Shown here in pieces: positions 48,553 through 57,759 of a stretch of 64,000 bases of DNA. The DNA lies in contig NZ_JAUQOM010000009.1 in the NCBI RefSeq assembly GCF_030580935.1, forward strand, positions 59,519 through 123,518, in the 5' to 3' direction. Numbering within the stretch: position 1 is the first letter of the stretch; every line of letters starts with the position of its first letter. This DNA comes from Sphingobium cyanobacteriorum. GTDB taxonomy: Bacteria; Pseudomonadota; Alphaproteobacteria; Sphingomonadales; Sphingomonadaceae. The notes under the pieces are model-generated. The model saw nothing but the letters and a program-made list of their open reading frames with translations. It did not search any database and was not told the DNA's origin. The translations under genes and the position numbers were made by a program.

Positions 48553-48933
48553 ATGTCCCGCCAGCTCATTTCCTCCGGCTCGCCTTTCGAGGCGCAGGTC
48601 GGCTATTCGCGCGCCGTCGTCCAGGGCGACTGGTGCTTCGTCGCCGGCACCACCGGCACCGATCCCGAAACCAAGACGATGCCCGACAGCGTGGTGGAGC
48701 AGGGCCGCAACGCGCTCAAGGTGATCGGCAGGGCGCTGGAGGAAGCCGGCTTTTCCTTCGCCGACGTGGTGCGCGTGACCTATTATATCACCGACGCGGC
48801 CTATTGGGACGTGATGGGCGACATTGCAGGCCCGACATTCGGCGATATCCGCCCGGCCGCCAGTTGCGTGGTCGCGGGCCTCGTCAAGCCGGACATGAAG
48901 ATCGAAATCGAAGTCACCGCCTTCAAAGGGTAA
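48553..48933 (+). CDS. RidA family protein
   Basis: This 126-residue protein matches the RidA/YjgF family, with PFEAQVGYSRAV, the GTTGTDP segment and DVVRVTYYITD. RidA proteins deaminate reactive enamines or imines from amino-acid metabolism. The Arg that anchors the substrate carboxylate in RidA proper is not evident here, so it may be a divergent subfamily. It lies 15 bases before the ArsC-like gene. Confidence 0.85.
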   Translation: MSRQLISSGSPFEAQVGYSRAVVQGDWCFVAGTTGTDPETKTMPDSVVEQGRNALKVIGRALEEAGFSFADVVRVTYYITDAAYWDVMGDIAGPTFGDIRPAASCVVAGLVKPDMKIEIEVTAFKG

Positions 48934-48948
48934 CAGGAGCACCGCATC

Positions 48949-49305
48949 ATGATTACCATGTATGGCATCAAGAATTGCGACACGATCAAGAAGGCCCGCA
49001 ACTGGCTGGACAATGAACGGGTCAGCTATAATTTCCACGATTACAAGGTCGCCGGCGTCGACAAGGGCAAGCTGGAGGAATGGGTGATGGAACATGGCTG
49101 GGAAACCATTCTCAACCGTTCCGGCACCACCTTCAAGGCGCTGGATGCCGGGGACAAGGCGCATATCGACGCGGACAAGGCGATCCTCCTGATGATCACC
49201 AACCCCTCGATGATCAAGCGCCCGATCCTCGACACCGGCCGCGAAACCATCGTCGGTTTCAAGGCGACCACCTATGAAAATGCGCTGCAAGGCGTGAAGG
49301 CGTGA
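48949..49305 (+). CDS. ArsC/Spx family reductase (YffB-like)
   Basis: This 118-residue thioredoxin-fold protein has MYGIKNCDTIKKARNWL with a single active-site Cys, and ILLMITNPSMIKRPIL, the Arg-Pro motif of the ArsC/YffB/Spx family. It may reduce a substrate with glutathione; arsenate reduction is not established. Its stop overlaps the next gene as GTGA. Confidence 0.85.
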   Translation: MITMYGIKNCDTIKKARNWLDNERVSYNFHDYKVAGVDKGKLEEWVMEHGWETILNRSGTTFKALDAGDKAHIDADKAILLMITNPSMIKRPILDTGRETIVGFKATTYENALQGVKA

Positions 49306-50357
49306 TCGGACGGGGGCTGGAGCGCATCGGGCGGCTGTTGCTGCTGATGGGCCTCATCCCCCTTTCCACCGCCCCTGCGGCCATGGCGTCCGAACCGATC
49401 CTGATCGCCCATCGCGGCGCCAGCGGCGAACGGCCCGAACATACGCTGGCCAGCTATGAACGCGCGATCGACCAGGGCGCCGACTATGTCGAGCCGGACC
49501 TGGTGCTGACGAAGGACGGCGTCCTTGTCGCCCGGCATGAAAATGAGATCAGCGGCACGACCGATGTTGCCGATCATCCCGCATTCGCCGACCGCAAGAC
49601 CACGAAAAAGATCGACGGCGTCGAAATGGCGGGTTGGTTTACCGAGGATTTCACCCTCGCCGAACTGCGCACGCTCCACGCCCGCGAGCGGCTGCCCGAC
49701 CTGCGCCCGGCCAACCGGCGCTTCAACGACCTCTATCAGATTCCGACCTTCGAAGAGATTTTGAAGCTGGTCCGCGCCAAGGAAGCGGAAACGGGACGCC
49801 GCATCGGCCTCTATCCCGAAACCAAGCATCCCGGCTATTTCGCGAAGATCGGCCTGCCGCATCAGGCGGCCCTGCTCGACCTGCTCGGCCGCTACGGTTA
49901 TCAGAGCGAGGCCGACCCGGTGTTCATCCAGTCGTTCGAGGTCGGCAATCTCAAGGCCCTGCGCGCCGCCACCCGCCTGCGCCTGATCCAGCTCGTCGAT
50001 GCCGATGGCGGCCCCGCCGACCTGCCCGGCACGACCTATGCCGACATGCTGACGGTGCAGGGGCTGTCCGACATTGCCGCCTATGCCGACGGCATCGGCC
50101 CGTCCGCCGCGCAGATCATCGCGCCCGAAGGCCCGACCGCGCTGGTCGGCCGCGCCCATGATGCGGGGTTGCAGGTGCATGTCTGGACGCTGCGGATGGA
50201 AAACAGCTTCCTGCCGCCCCAATATCAACGCGCCGACGACCCGCAGGGCCGGGGCGACTTTGCCGCATGGGTCCGCGCGATCGTCGCCGCCGGGGTCGAT
50301 GGCCTGTTCACCGATTTTCCGGGCCAGGCGAAGGCCGCTCTGGAGCCGGCCCGCTGA
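49302..50357 (+). CDS. Glycerophosphodiester phosphodiesterase, exported
   Basis: This 351-residue protein starts at GTG (overlapping the preceding stop) with a signal peptide-like N-terminus ending AAMA. The catalytic GDPD motifs are LIAHRGASGERPEHT and EPDLVLTKDGVLVARHE, giving the catalytic His pair and metal ligands. It hydrolyses glycerophosphodiesters to glycerol 3-phosphate and an alcohol in the periplasm. Confidence 0.9.
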   Translation: MIGRGLERIGRLLLLMGLIPLSTAPAAMASEPILIAHRGASGERPEHTLASYERAIDQGADYVEPDLVLTKDGVLVARHENEISGTTDVADHPAFADRKTTKKIDGVEMAGWFTEDFTLAELRTLHARERLPDLRPANRRFNDLYQIPTFEEILKLVRAKEAETGRRIGLYPETKHPGYFAKIGLPHQAALLDLLGRYGYQSEADPVFIQSFEVGNLKALRAATRLRLIQLVDADGGPADLPGTTYADMLTVQGLSDIAAYADGIGPSAAQIIAPEGPTALVGRAHDAGLQVHVWTLRMENSFLPPQYQRADDPQGRGDFAAWVRAIVAAGVDGLFTDFPGQAKAALEPAR

Positions 50358-50482
50358 TCAGCCAGCCATGGTCCCAGGCGGGAACATGGTGATCTGCACT
50401 CCATCGACTCCCGCGCGAAAACTTCTTTCTCTTCCGCCCGGCCTGACTTGCCAAAGCCGGCGCGGGCGCGAATAACGGTTGC

Positions 50483-50908
50483 ATGCTGTCCCAAAAGACC
50501 CGTTACGCCATCCGCGCGCTTCAGCATCTCGCCGACCGCTACCGCCAGGGTCCGGTCCCCCTGAACGAGATCGCGACGCGCCAGAATATTCCGGCCAAAT
50601 TCCTGACCGTGATCCTGTCCGAATTGTCGCGCGAAGGGCTGGTCGCGACCCAGCGGGGCCGGGACGGCGGCTATTGGCTGGCGCTTGCGCCGGTGGACAT
50701 CAGCTATGGCGACATCGTCCGGCTGACCCGCGGTTCGCTCGCGCTCACGCCCTGCGCCAGCCGCTTCGCCCATGAAAGCTGCACCAACTGCCTGCCCGAA
50801 TCGGAATGCCGGCTGCATCGGGTTATGCTGCGCGTGCGCGACGAAACCGCCAAGGTGCTGGACAGCATCAGCCTGGCGGAACCGTTCGCCGCGATGGACG
50901 AAGCCTGA
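50483..50908 (+). CDS. Rrf2 family transcriptional regulator
   Basis: This 141-residue winged helix-turn-helix protein matches Rrf2 (MLSQKTRYAIRAL, IPAKFLTVILSEL, GGYWLA). It has four cysteines in a short C-terminal stretch (C-x8-C-x2-C-x5-C). Rrf2 members such as IscR use three Cys for an Fe-S cluster, so a cluster-sensing role is likely. The target genes are not evident here. Confidence 0.85.
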   Translation: MLSQKTRYAIRALQHLADRYRQGPVPLNEIATRQNIPAKFLTVILSELSREGLVATQRGRDGGYWLALAPVDISYGDIVRLTRGSLALTPCASRFAHESCTNCLPESECRLHRVMLRVRDETAKVLDSISLAEPFAAMDEA

Positions 50909-50946
50909 GCCTTGCGCCGGGCGCGCGGCTTCGCCACATCAGCATC

Positions 50947-51606
50947 ATGACAACCCCGCCGCTCAAAGCCATCCTCATCCCCGTCACCCCGTTGCAGCAG
51001 AACTGCACGCTCTTCTGGTGCACGCAAACCATGCGCGGCGCTTTTGTCGATCCGGGCGGCGACCTTCCGGTGCTCAGGAAGGCGGCGGCCGATCAGGGCG
51101 TCACGATCGAGAAGATTCTCGTCACCCACGGTCATATCGACCATTGCGGGCAGGCGGGCGTGCTGGCCCGCGACCTCGCTGTGCCCATCGAGGGACCGCA
51201 TGAGGATGACCGCTTCTGGATCGATCGGCTGTCGCAGGATGGCGAGCGCTGGGGCCTGCCGGGCGAGAGTTTCGAGCCGGACCGCTGGCTGGGCGATGGC
51301 GACCGGGTGACGGTCGGCCAGCTCACCCTGGATGTCTATCACTGCCCCGGCCACACGCCCGGCCATGTCGTCTTTCACCACGCGCCCAGCAAGCTCGCCA
51401 TCGTGGGCGACGTGCTGTTCCAGGGATCGATCGGCCGCACCGACTTCCCGCGGGGCAATCATCAGCATCTGGTCGACGCGATCACCGGCAAGCTGTGGCC
51501 GCTGGGCGGGGACACCGCCTTCGTCCCCGGCCATGGCCAGATGAGCAATTTCGCCCATGAACGCCGCACCAACCCCTTCGTCGCCGATTCGGTGCTGGCG
51601 GGGTAG
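50947..51606 (+). CDS. Metallo-beta-lactamase-fold hydrolase
   Basis: This 219-residue protein has the zinc-binding THGHIDHCGQ motif, CPGHTPGH, GDVLFQGSIGRTD and PGHGQ, the glyoxalase II-like pattern of YcbL-type hydrolases. Substrate is probably a thioester or similar; the exact reaction is unknown. It lies 38 bases after the Rrf2 gene and may be coregulated. Confidence 0.88.
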   Translation: MTTPPLKAILIPVTPLQQNCTLFWCTQTMRGAFVDPGGDLPVLRKAAADQGVTIEKILVTHGHIDHCGQAGVLARDLAVPIEGPHEDDRFWIDRLSQDGERWGLPGESFEPDRWLGDGDRVTVGQLTLDVYHCPGHTPGHVVFHHAPSKLAIVGDVLFQGSIGRTDFPRGNHQHLVDAITGKLWPLGGDTAFVPGHGQMSNFAHERRTNPFVADSVLAG

Positions 51607-52038
51607 TTACACCTGCGCCGCCAGCACCGGCGGCGCGGGCAGTGCGCGGGTTCCGGCATAGGCCGCCATCAGCGCCGCGATGGCCAGCGCGACCATCACG
51701 CCCCAGGTCAGCATCATGCCGCCCGCGCGCCATATGGTCGGCTGGTCCGCATCCATCCCGAACCCATGGGCGACCCGCGCCAGCACATAGGCCAGCGCGC
51801 CGATCCACAGCCAGAGCGACGCGCCCAGCGCCATTTCGACCAGCGCGAAGAGAATCAGGACGATCGGCGTATATTCGATATAATTGGCGTGCGCCCGCAT
51901 CCGCCGCGCCAGCAGCACATGGCCGGCATCGCCGTGCAGAATCTTGTCCTTGATACGGAAACGCGCGCAGCGAATCGCCAGCCACAAGTTCAACAAAGCG
52001 CAGGCAGCGGCGAATGTCAGCGTGATCGGCAGCACCAT
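51607..52038 (-). CDS. MAPEG family membrane protein
   Basis: This 143-residue protein has four transmembrane segments and the MAPEG pattern RRMRAHANYIEYTPIVL. Eukaryotic relatives are glutathione transferases or leukotriene enzymes in membranes; bacterial function is unclear. ATG 52038. It is divergent from rpmF. Confidence 0.85.
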   Translation of the reverse strand: MVLPITLTFAAACALLNLWLAIRCARFRIKDKILHGDAGHVLLARRMRAHANYIEYTPIVLILFALVEMALGASLWLWIGALAYVLARVAHGFGMDADQPTIWRAGGMMLTWGVMVALAIAALMAAYAGTRALPAPPVLAAQV

Positions 52039-52102
52039 GGTCAAATCCCCCTTATCCGGCGCTTGCCACCCTAAAGCACCGGGCGAAAGGGGCAAGAAGC
52101 AC

Positions 52103-52130
52103 TTGCGCCTCCGACAAAAAGCGCTATAGG
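52103..52130 (+). promoter_or_regulatory. Putative rpmF promoter
   Basis: TTGCGC (52103-52108) and TATAGG (52125-52130) are 16 bases apart, about 115 bases upstream of rpmF. Confidence 0.4.
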
Positions 52131-52245
52131 CGCAGGGCTTCGCGATCACCCGGGCCGCATGGGTCTGCGGCGCCGTTGGCGTCGGCAGCTTTTCGGATAC
52201 CGGCCAGTCGCACAACCTGATTAGTATATGGAATAAGGTGCCGAC

Positions 52246-52425
52246 ATGGCTGTCCCCAAGCGCAAGACTTCTCCTTCCAAGCGCGGCATGCGTCGCAGCC
52301 ATGATTCGCTGCGCGTCGAAGCATTCAACGAATGCTCCAACTGCGGTGAACTGAAGCGCCCACACAATCTGTGCGACGCCTGCGGTCACTATAACGGCCG
52401 CGAAATCCTCGCCGTCGGGGCGTAA
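52246..52425 (+). CDS. rpmF: 50S ribosomal protein L32
   Basis: This 59-residue gene encodes [20 protein letters not shown] with the zinc-ribbon pattern CSNC...CDAC. It matches L32 along its length. It is followed by plsX, the usual rpmF-plsX-fabH order. Confidence 0.95.
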   Translation: MAVPKRKTSPSKRGMRRSHDSLRVEAFNECSNCGELKRPHNLCDACGHYNGREILAVGA

Positions 52426-52460
52426 GCCTTTTTCTCTACTCCGCAAAGGGGTGAACTAAA

Positions 52461-53519
52461 GTGTCAGGCCAACCGCGAATCGCAATCGACGCGATGGGCG
52501 GGGACGAAGGCGTGCGCGTGATGATGGCTGGGGCCGCGCTGGCCCGCCGCCGCCATGATGGCCTGCGCTTCACCCTGTTCGGCGACGAGGAGCGGATCAA
52601 GGCGGCGCTCGACCATCACCCCAATTTGCGGGCGGCGTCGGACATCGTCCATGCCGATACGGTCGTCGACGGATCGGACAAGCCGAGCGTCGCGATTCGC
52701 AAGAAAAGCAGTTCCATGGCCATGGCCATCGCCGCCGTGAAGGCCGGCGATGCCGGGGCAGCCGTCTCCGCCGGCAATACCGGCGCGCTGATGGCGATGG
52801 CCAAGCTGGCGCTGCGCACCATGCCGGGCGTCGATCGCCCCGCGCTCGCCGCGCTGCTGCCCACGCTGGGCGACAATGACGTGGTCATGCTGGACCTGGG
52901 CGCCAACACCGAATGCGACGCCCGCAACCTCGTCCAGTTCGCGGTGATGGGCGCGGCCTATTCGCGCATCGCCTTCGACCTCGACCGGCCGCGCGTGCGC
53001 CTGCTCAATATCGGCACCGAGGAACTGAAGGGCACCGACCAGATTCGCGACGCCGCCGCCGCCCTGCGCGCCGCCAGCAACCTGCCGCTGCAATTTGACG
53101 GCTTCACCGAAGGCGACAAGATCGCGCGCGGCGACGCCGACGTGATCGTGTGCGACGGTTTTTCCGGCAATGTCGCGCTCAAGACGGCGGAGGGCACCGC
53201 CCGCTTCGTCACCGATGTGCTGCGCAAGGCGTTCACCAGTTCGATCCGGTCCAAGATCGGCTTCCTCATTTCGAAGCCGGCCATGTACATGCTCAAACAT
53301 CATCTCGACCCCAACAACCATAATGGCGCAGTCTTTCTGGGCCTGAATGGCGTGGTGGTGAAAAGCCATGGCAGCGCCGATGAAAAGGGCGTGGCCAACG
53401 CCGTCCATGTCGCCGCGCGGTTGCTGGAGGAGGATATCACCCGGCGCATCGCCGCCGACATGGCCAGTGTCCAGTCGCTGTCCGACGCCGCATCCAAGCT
53501 GGAGCAGCCCGTCAAGTGA
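52461..53519 (+). CDS. plsX: Phosphate acyltransferase PlsX
   Basis: This 352-residue enzyme converts acyl-ACP to acyl phosphate for phospholipid synthesis. It begins with a GTG and shows [34 protein letters not shown] and [11 protein letters not shown], all PlsX hallmarks. Its stop overlaps fabH as GTGA. Confidence 0.95.
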   Translation: MSGQPRIAIDAMGGDEGVRVMMAGAALARRRHDGLRFTLFGDEERIKAALDHHPNLRAASDIVHADTVVDGSDKPSVAIRKKSSSMAMAIAAVKAGDAGAAVSAGNTGALMAMAKLALRTMPGVDRPALAALLPTLGDNDVVMLDLGANTECDARNLVQFAVMGAAYSRIAFDLDRPRVRLLNIGTEELKGTDQIRDAAAALRAASNLPLQFDGFTEGDKIARGDADVIVCDGFSGNVALKTAEGTARFVTDVLRKAFTSSIRSKIGFLISKPAMYMLKHHLDPNNHNGAVFLGLNGVVVKSHGSADEKGVANAVHVAARLLEEDITRRIAADMASVQSLSDAASKLEQPVK

Positions 53520-54484
53520 TCCGCCGGTCCATTTTGCTCGGCACGGGTTCCGCCCTGCCCGTCCGCGCGGTCAGCAATGCCGAACTGGCGCAGACTGTCG
53601 ACACCAGCGACGAATGGATTGTCGAGCGCACCGGCATCCGCAACCGCCATATCGCCGGCGACGGCGAAACCACCGCCACGCTGGCGACGCAGGCCGCGCA
53701 AGAGGCGCTGGCGGCGGCGGGCCTCGCCGCGCAGGACATCGACCTCATCATCCTGGCGACCGCGACCCCGGACCAGACCTTTCCCGCCGCCGCGACCAAG
53801 GTGCAGGCGGCGCTCGGCATCGACGACTGTGTCGCCTTTGACGTGGCGGCGGTCTGCTCCGGCTTCCTCTATGCCCTGACCGTCGCCGACAGCATGATCC
53901 GGTCGGGCGCTGCCCAGCGCGCGCTGGTGATCGGGTCGGAAACCTTCAGCCGCATCCTCGACTGGGACGACCGCGCCACCTGCGTCCTGTTCGGCGACGG
54001 GGCCGGAGCGGTCGTGCTGGGCGCGCAGGAGAGCGAGGATGGCCAGCGCGGCATCCTCGCCGCCAAACTCCATGCCGATGGCCGCCACAACCAGTTGCTC
54101 TATGTCGATGGCGGCCCGTCCACGACCCAGACGGTGGGCAAATTGCGCATGAAGGGGCAGGAAGTGTTCCGCCATGCGGTGGTGAACCTCGCCTCGGTGC
54201 TCAGGGAAGTGATGGAACTGGCGAAGCTGACCCCGGCCGACATTGACTGGCTGGTGCCGCACCAGGCCAATGCCCGCATCCTCGACGCGACCGCGCGCAA
54301 GCTCAAATTGTCGCCCGACCGGGTGGTGGTGACGGTCGATCGCCACGCCAACACGTCGGCCGCCTCGGTCCCGCTGGCGCTCGACGTTGCCATGCGCGAC
54401 GGGCGGATCAAGCCCGGCGACCTCGTCGTGCTGGAAGCGATGGGCGGCGGCTTCACCTGGGGCGCCTGCGTCCTTCGGGTTTAA
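53516..54484 (+). CDS. fabH: 3-oxoacyl-ACP synthase III
   Basis: This 322-residue enzyme starts type II fatty acid synthesis by condensing acetyl-CoA with malonyl-ACP. The catalytic triad is complete: C114 (AAVCSGF), H249 (PHQAN) and N279 (HANTS). It starts at a GTG within the plsX stop. The context with plsX and ihfA is typical. Confidence 0.95.
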   Translation: MIRRSILLGTGSALPVRAVSNAELAQTVDTSDEWIVERTGIRNRHIAGDGETTATLATQAAQEALAAAGLAAQDIDLIILATATPDQTFPAAATKVQAALGIDDCVAFDVAAVCSGFLYALTVADSMIRSGAAQRALVIGSETFSRILDWDDRATCVLFGDGAGAVVLGAQESEDGQRGILAAKLHADGRHNQLLYVDGGPSTTQTVGKLRMKGQEVFRHAVVNLASVLREVMELAKLTPADIDWLVPHQANARILDATARKLKLSPDRVVVTVDRHANTSAASVPLALDVAMRDGRIKPGDLVVLEAMGGGFTWGACVLRV

Positions 54485-54579
54485 CCTGTAGCAAGTGCTT
54501 GCCAAAGCAGCGCGAATCGCTCACATTTCAAAATGGTCATCCGGGGAGAGGATGACTGGATCAGAAAGTGGGGAATGCG

Positions 54580-54876
54580 ATGAGCGGCAGTGGCACCTTG
54601 ACGCGCGCGGATCTGGCGGAAAGCGTCAACCGGCATGTCGGCCTGTCGCGGGCGGAGGCCGCCGCGCTGGTCGAATCGATCCTCGAACATATGTCGTCGG
54701 CGCTGGAACGCGGCGAAAATGTGAAGATTTCGAGCTTCGGCACCTTCGTCCTGCGCGACAAGACGCAGCGCATGGGCCGCAATCCCAAAACCGGCGTCGA
54801 AGTGCCGATCGAACCGCGCCGGGTGCTGACCTTCCGCGCCAGCCAGACGATGCGGGACCGCGTCGCCTCGATCTGA
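54580..54876 (+). CDS. ihfA: Integration host factor alpha subunit
   Basis: This 98-residue HU/IHF-fold protein has [36 protein letters not shown] and [17 protein letters not shown], matching IhfA. It bends DNA as a heterodimer with IhfB. I use ATG 54580 with TGGGGA upstream. Confidence 0.93.
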   Translation: MSGSGTLTRADLAESVNRHVGLSRAEAAALVESILEHMSSALERGENVKISSFGTFVLRDKTQRMGRNPKTGVEVPIEPRRVLTFRASQTMRDRVASI

Positions 54877-54956
54877 TACGGCAGCGCGCTTTTCCAATAT
54901 TACCATATCGTTACTCTTGTTGACCTTTGGTCCGCTATGGGTGCAACATCGGTGCC

Positions 54957-55310
54957 ATGGAAAAGGAAGAGGGTGCATTTCTGACCATCAGCGAGCTGGC
55001 CGGCGAGCTTGGTCTTCCCCAGCATATATTGCGCTATTGGGAAACGCGCTTTCCCCAATTGCGTCCGCTGCAAAGGTCCGGGAACCGGCGCTATTATCGC
55101 CCCGGCGACGTGGCTCTGGCGCGTCACATCCACCGGCTTCTCAATGTCGAGGGGTTTACCGTGAAGGGCGCGCAAAAGGCGCTGGGCGAAGCGCGGCGCG
55201 CGGCAACGCCCGCTCCCCCGCCTCCCGTCGATGCGCCGCTGAGCGACGCTGCGCTGCTGGCCCGTCTCGAAACCATTCGCGCCGACCTGGCGCGCGCGAT
55301 CGGCGCCTGA
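54957..55310 (+). CDS. MerR family transcriptional regulator
   Basis: This 117-residue protein has a MerR winged helix (LTISELAGELGLPQHILRYWE, then NRRYYRPGDVALARHI) and a short Pro-rich tail, and lacks a metal-binding loop. It follows ihfA, as is usual in sphingomonads. Its signal is unknown. Confidence 0.88.
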   Translation: MEKEEGAFLTISELAGELGLPQHILRYWETRFPQLRPLQRSGNRRYYRPGDVALARHIHRLLNVEGFTVKGAQKALGEARRAATPAPPPPVDAPLSDAALLARLETIRADLARAIGA

Positions 55311-55319
55311 TCGCGCGCC

Positions 55320-55721
55320 TTACGGCCTGGGCGTGCGATAGGGGATGAAGTCGCCCAGGGCACAGGCGCCGGTCTGCATCCCCGTCTGGAGATTGGCGGT
55401 CGTGGTGAAATCACCCCGGCACATCTGCGCCCCGAAACTGCGTACGATCATCGTGTCGCCATAGGTCAGGCCGCTGCAACTGCCGATCAGTTCATTCTTG
55501 TACACCAGCTTCCGGCTGACCTTGTAAAGCAGCACATTGCCGCTGATGACCGTCAGGCTGGTCTGCGGCGCGCGGTTGATGCAACTGACCTTCTCGCCCG
55601 CCACCTTGCCGGCCAGCGCCTTGTCCAGTTCGGCTGCCTGTCTGTCGGTCAATGGCCGGGGTTGGTAGCTGCCCGTACAGGCCACCAGCAGCAAAGACGG
55701 CAATAGCATCCAGGCGCGCAT
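55320..55721 (-). CDS. Hypothetical lipoprotein
   Basis: This 133-residue protein has a lipoprotein signal (MRAWMLLPSLLLVAC). The mature part has several Cys (GSCSGLTYGD, QMCRGDF, GACALGDF) and a beta-rich region. I recognise no named family with certainty. ATG 55721 follows CGGAGAGTGACG. It is convergent with the merR gene. Confidence 0.7.
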   Translation of the reverse strand: MRAWMLLPSLLLVACTGSYQPRPLTDRQAAELDKALAGKVAGEKVSCINRAPQTSLTVISGNVLLYKVSRKLVYKNELIGSCSGLTYGDTMIVRSFGAQMCRGDFTTTANLQTGMQTGACALGDFIPYRTPRP

Positions 55722-55774
55722 CGTCACTCTCCGCTTCGTCATGGTCACAGGACGGCACCATAGGGCAAAAACCG

Positions 55775-56497
55775 TCAGGCCGCATCCTTTGCCGCGCGCC
55801 GCGCCGCCAGTTCGCCCACGTCGCGGGCGCGCATGAAGATGTTGGTCGCCCGCTCCGCGCCGATGCTGGTCGGCACCGTCGCCTCGCCCCGCGCGCGCGC
55901 CGCCTCGACCGCCGCGACCCGCGCCACCAGCGCTTCATTGTCCGGTTCGACGGTCAGGGCGAAACGGCCGTTGGAGAGCGTATATTCATGCGCGCAATAG
56001 ACCCTCACATCGTCGGGCAGCGCCGCCAGCCGCGCCATGTTGGCGAACATCTGCGCCGCCGTCCCCTCGAACAGCCGGCCGCAGCCCATCGCGAACAGGG
56101 TATCGCCGACGAAAATCATGGCATCACCGGCCAGATGATAGGCGATATGCCCGGCCGTATGGGCGGGCACGGCCATCACCTGCGCGACATGATCGCCGAT
56201 CCGCACCCTGTCGCCTTCGCCCACGGTCCGGTCGAGCGTGCCGATCTTGTCCGCCTCCGCCGCCGGTCCGGTGATCAGGCAGCCGGTCGCCGCCTTGATC
56301 GCCGCATTGCCGCCGACATGATCGCCATGCCAATGGGTGTTCCAGATCTGGCCGATGGTCCAGCCGCGCGCGGTCGCGGCCGCCAGCACCGGATCGGCTA
56401 CCGCCGGGTCGATCGCCACCGTTTCGCCGCTGGCGTCGTCATGCAGCAGCCAGACATAATTGTCGTGGAGCACGGGGATGCGGACGACCTCCAGCAT
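55775..56497 (-). CDS. gloB: Hydroxyacylglutathione hydrolase (glyoxalase II)
   Basis: This 240-residue metallo-beta-lactamase-fold enzyme has THWHGDHVGG, HTAGH, GDTLF and CAHEYT, the GloB metal ligands. It converts S-lactoylglutathione to lactate and glutathione. It lies 3 bases after gloA on the same strand, so both glyoxalase steps are cotranscribed. Confidence 0.92.
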   Translation of the reverse strand: MLEVVRIPVLHDNYVWLLHDDASGETVAIDPAVADPVLAAATARGWTIGQIWNTHWHGDHVGGNAAIKAATGCLITGPAAEADKIGTLDRTVGEGDRVRIGDHVAQVMAVPAHTAGHIAYHLAGDAMIFVGDTLFAMGCGRLFEGTAAQMFANMARLAALPDDVRVYCAHEYTLSNGRFALTVEPDNEALVARVAAVEAARARGEATVPTSIGAERATNIFMRARDVGELAARRAAKDAA

Positions 56498-56500
56498 GGC

Positions 56501-56941
56501 TTACCAGGTCCCGATATTGGGCATCGACGCCCAGGGTTCGGCCGGCGCCAGCCGCCCGTCCTGCAACAGTTCGATCGAAATATTGTCGGGCGTCCGCACG
56601 AACGCCATATGCCCATCGCGCGGCGGGCGGTTGATCGTCACGCCCGCGTCCATCAGTCGCTGGCACGTCTCATAGATATTCTCGACCTGATAGGCGAGAT
56701 GGCCGAAATTGCGTCCGCCATCATAGGTTTCGGCCGGGCTGCCATCGCGCGGCGGCCAGTTGTAGGTCAGTTCGACCTGCGAATCCTCATCCCCCGGCGC
56801 GGCCAGGTAAACCAAGGTGAAGCGGCCCTGTTCGCTGTCGAAACGCTTGACCTCTTTCAGCCCCAGCAGTTCGAAAAAGGCTTTGCTCTTGTCCACGTCG
56901 GTCACGCGGATCATGCTGTGCAGATATTTGGGCAAGGTCAT
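56501..56941 (-). CDS. gloA: Lactoylglutathione lyase (glyoxalase I)
   Basis: This 146-residue glyoxalase I has the metal ligands in HSMIRV, VELTYN, GHLAYQV and ISIELLQ. It isomerises the methylglyoxal-glutathione adduct to S-lactoylglutathione. It precedes gloB, completing methylglyoxal detoxification. Confidence 0.92.
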   Translation of the reverse strand: MTLPKYLHSMIRVTDVDKSKAFFELLGLKEVKRFDSEQGRFTLVYLAAPGDEDSQVELTYNWPPRDGSPAETYDGGRNFGHLAYQVENIYETCQRLMDAGVTINRPPRDGHMAFVRTPDNISIELLQDGRLAPAEPWASMPNIGTW

Positions 56942-57040
56942 TCTCCGTTCGTCGCCATAAAGCAACGGTTCATCTCAGGAGTGGCAGATACCAGCCCAAG
57001 ATAAGGTCGCGTACCCCCGGACGAAAGAGGAAAGCGGAAT

Positions 57041-57742
57041 ATGGACAACAGGGACAGGATTTTACTGGGCAGCGCGGCGCTGCTCGCCTTTGGTCTCATA
57101 ACCGGCGGCTATCTGCTGGGCGACGGGCTGACGAGAGCCAAGGCGGCCGATCGCTCGGTCACGGTGCGCGGCCTGGCGGAAAAGGATGTCACCGCCGACT
57201 TGGCCACCTGGTCGATCAGCTATGCCGCCACCGGCTTCGACCTGCCCACCGTCCGCGCCGAAATAGACAATAATACCAAGGAGTTACAGGCATATTTCAG
57301 GAGCATCGGCTTCCCCGCCGACGCCCTGACGCCGGTGGGGGCGGGGGTGAACCAATATCTCAACAATGGCGTCAACACGATCACAATCACCCAGCGGATG
57401 CTGCTGCGCACCACCGACATCGCCCGCGCGCAAAAGGCGGTGGCGCAACAGTTCGACCTCGTCCGGCGCGGCGTCACGCTTCAGGAAGGGTCGGGCATGA
57501 AATACAGCTTCACCAGGCTGAACGACGTCAAGCCGACGATGGTGGCCGCCGCCACCCGCGACGCCCGCGCCGCCGCCGAACAGTTCGCCAAGGATTCAGG
57601 CGCGGGCGTGGGTGGCATCAAGAGCGCGACCCAGGGCTATTTCTCGATCGACGCCCGCGACGGCGAGGGCGGCGACGGTGGCAGCGACACCCCGTACAAG
57701 AAGGTGCGCGTCGTCACGACGGTCGATTTCTATCTGAAATAG
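57041..57742 (+). CDS. SIMPL domain protein, membrane-anchored
   Basis: This 233-residue protein has an N-terminal transmembrane segment (about 8-28) and a SIMPL/DUF541 domain (about 38-230: SVTVRGLAEKDVTADLATW). Family members are periplasmic or inner-membrane proteins of unclear function, some linked to oxidative stress. It is divergent from gloA. Confidence 0.85.
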   Translation: MDNRDRILLGSAALLAFGLITGGYLLGDGLTRAKAADRSVTVRGLAEKDVTADLATWSISYAATGFDLPTVRAEIDNNTKELQAYFRSIGFPADALTPVGAGVNQYLNNGVNTITITQRMLLRTTDIARAQKAVAQQFDLVRRGVTLQEGSGMKYSFTRLNDVKPTMVAAATRDARAAAEQFAKDSGAGVGGIKSATQGYFSIDARDGEGGDGGSDTPYKKVRVVTTVDFYLK

Positions 57743-57759
57743 CTGTCCACTTCGCTGTA

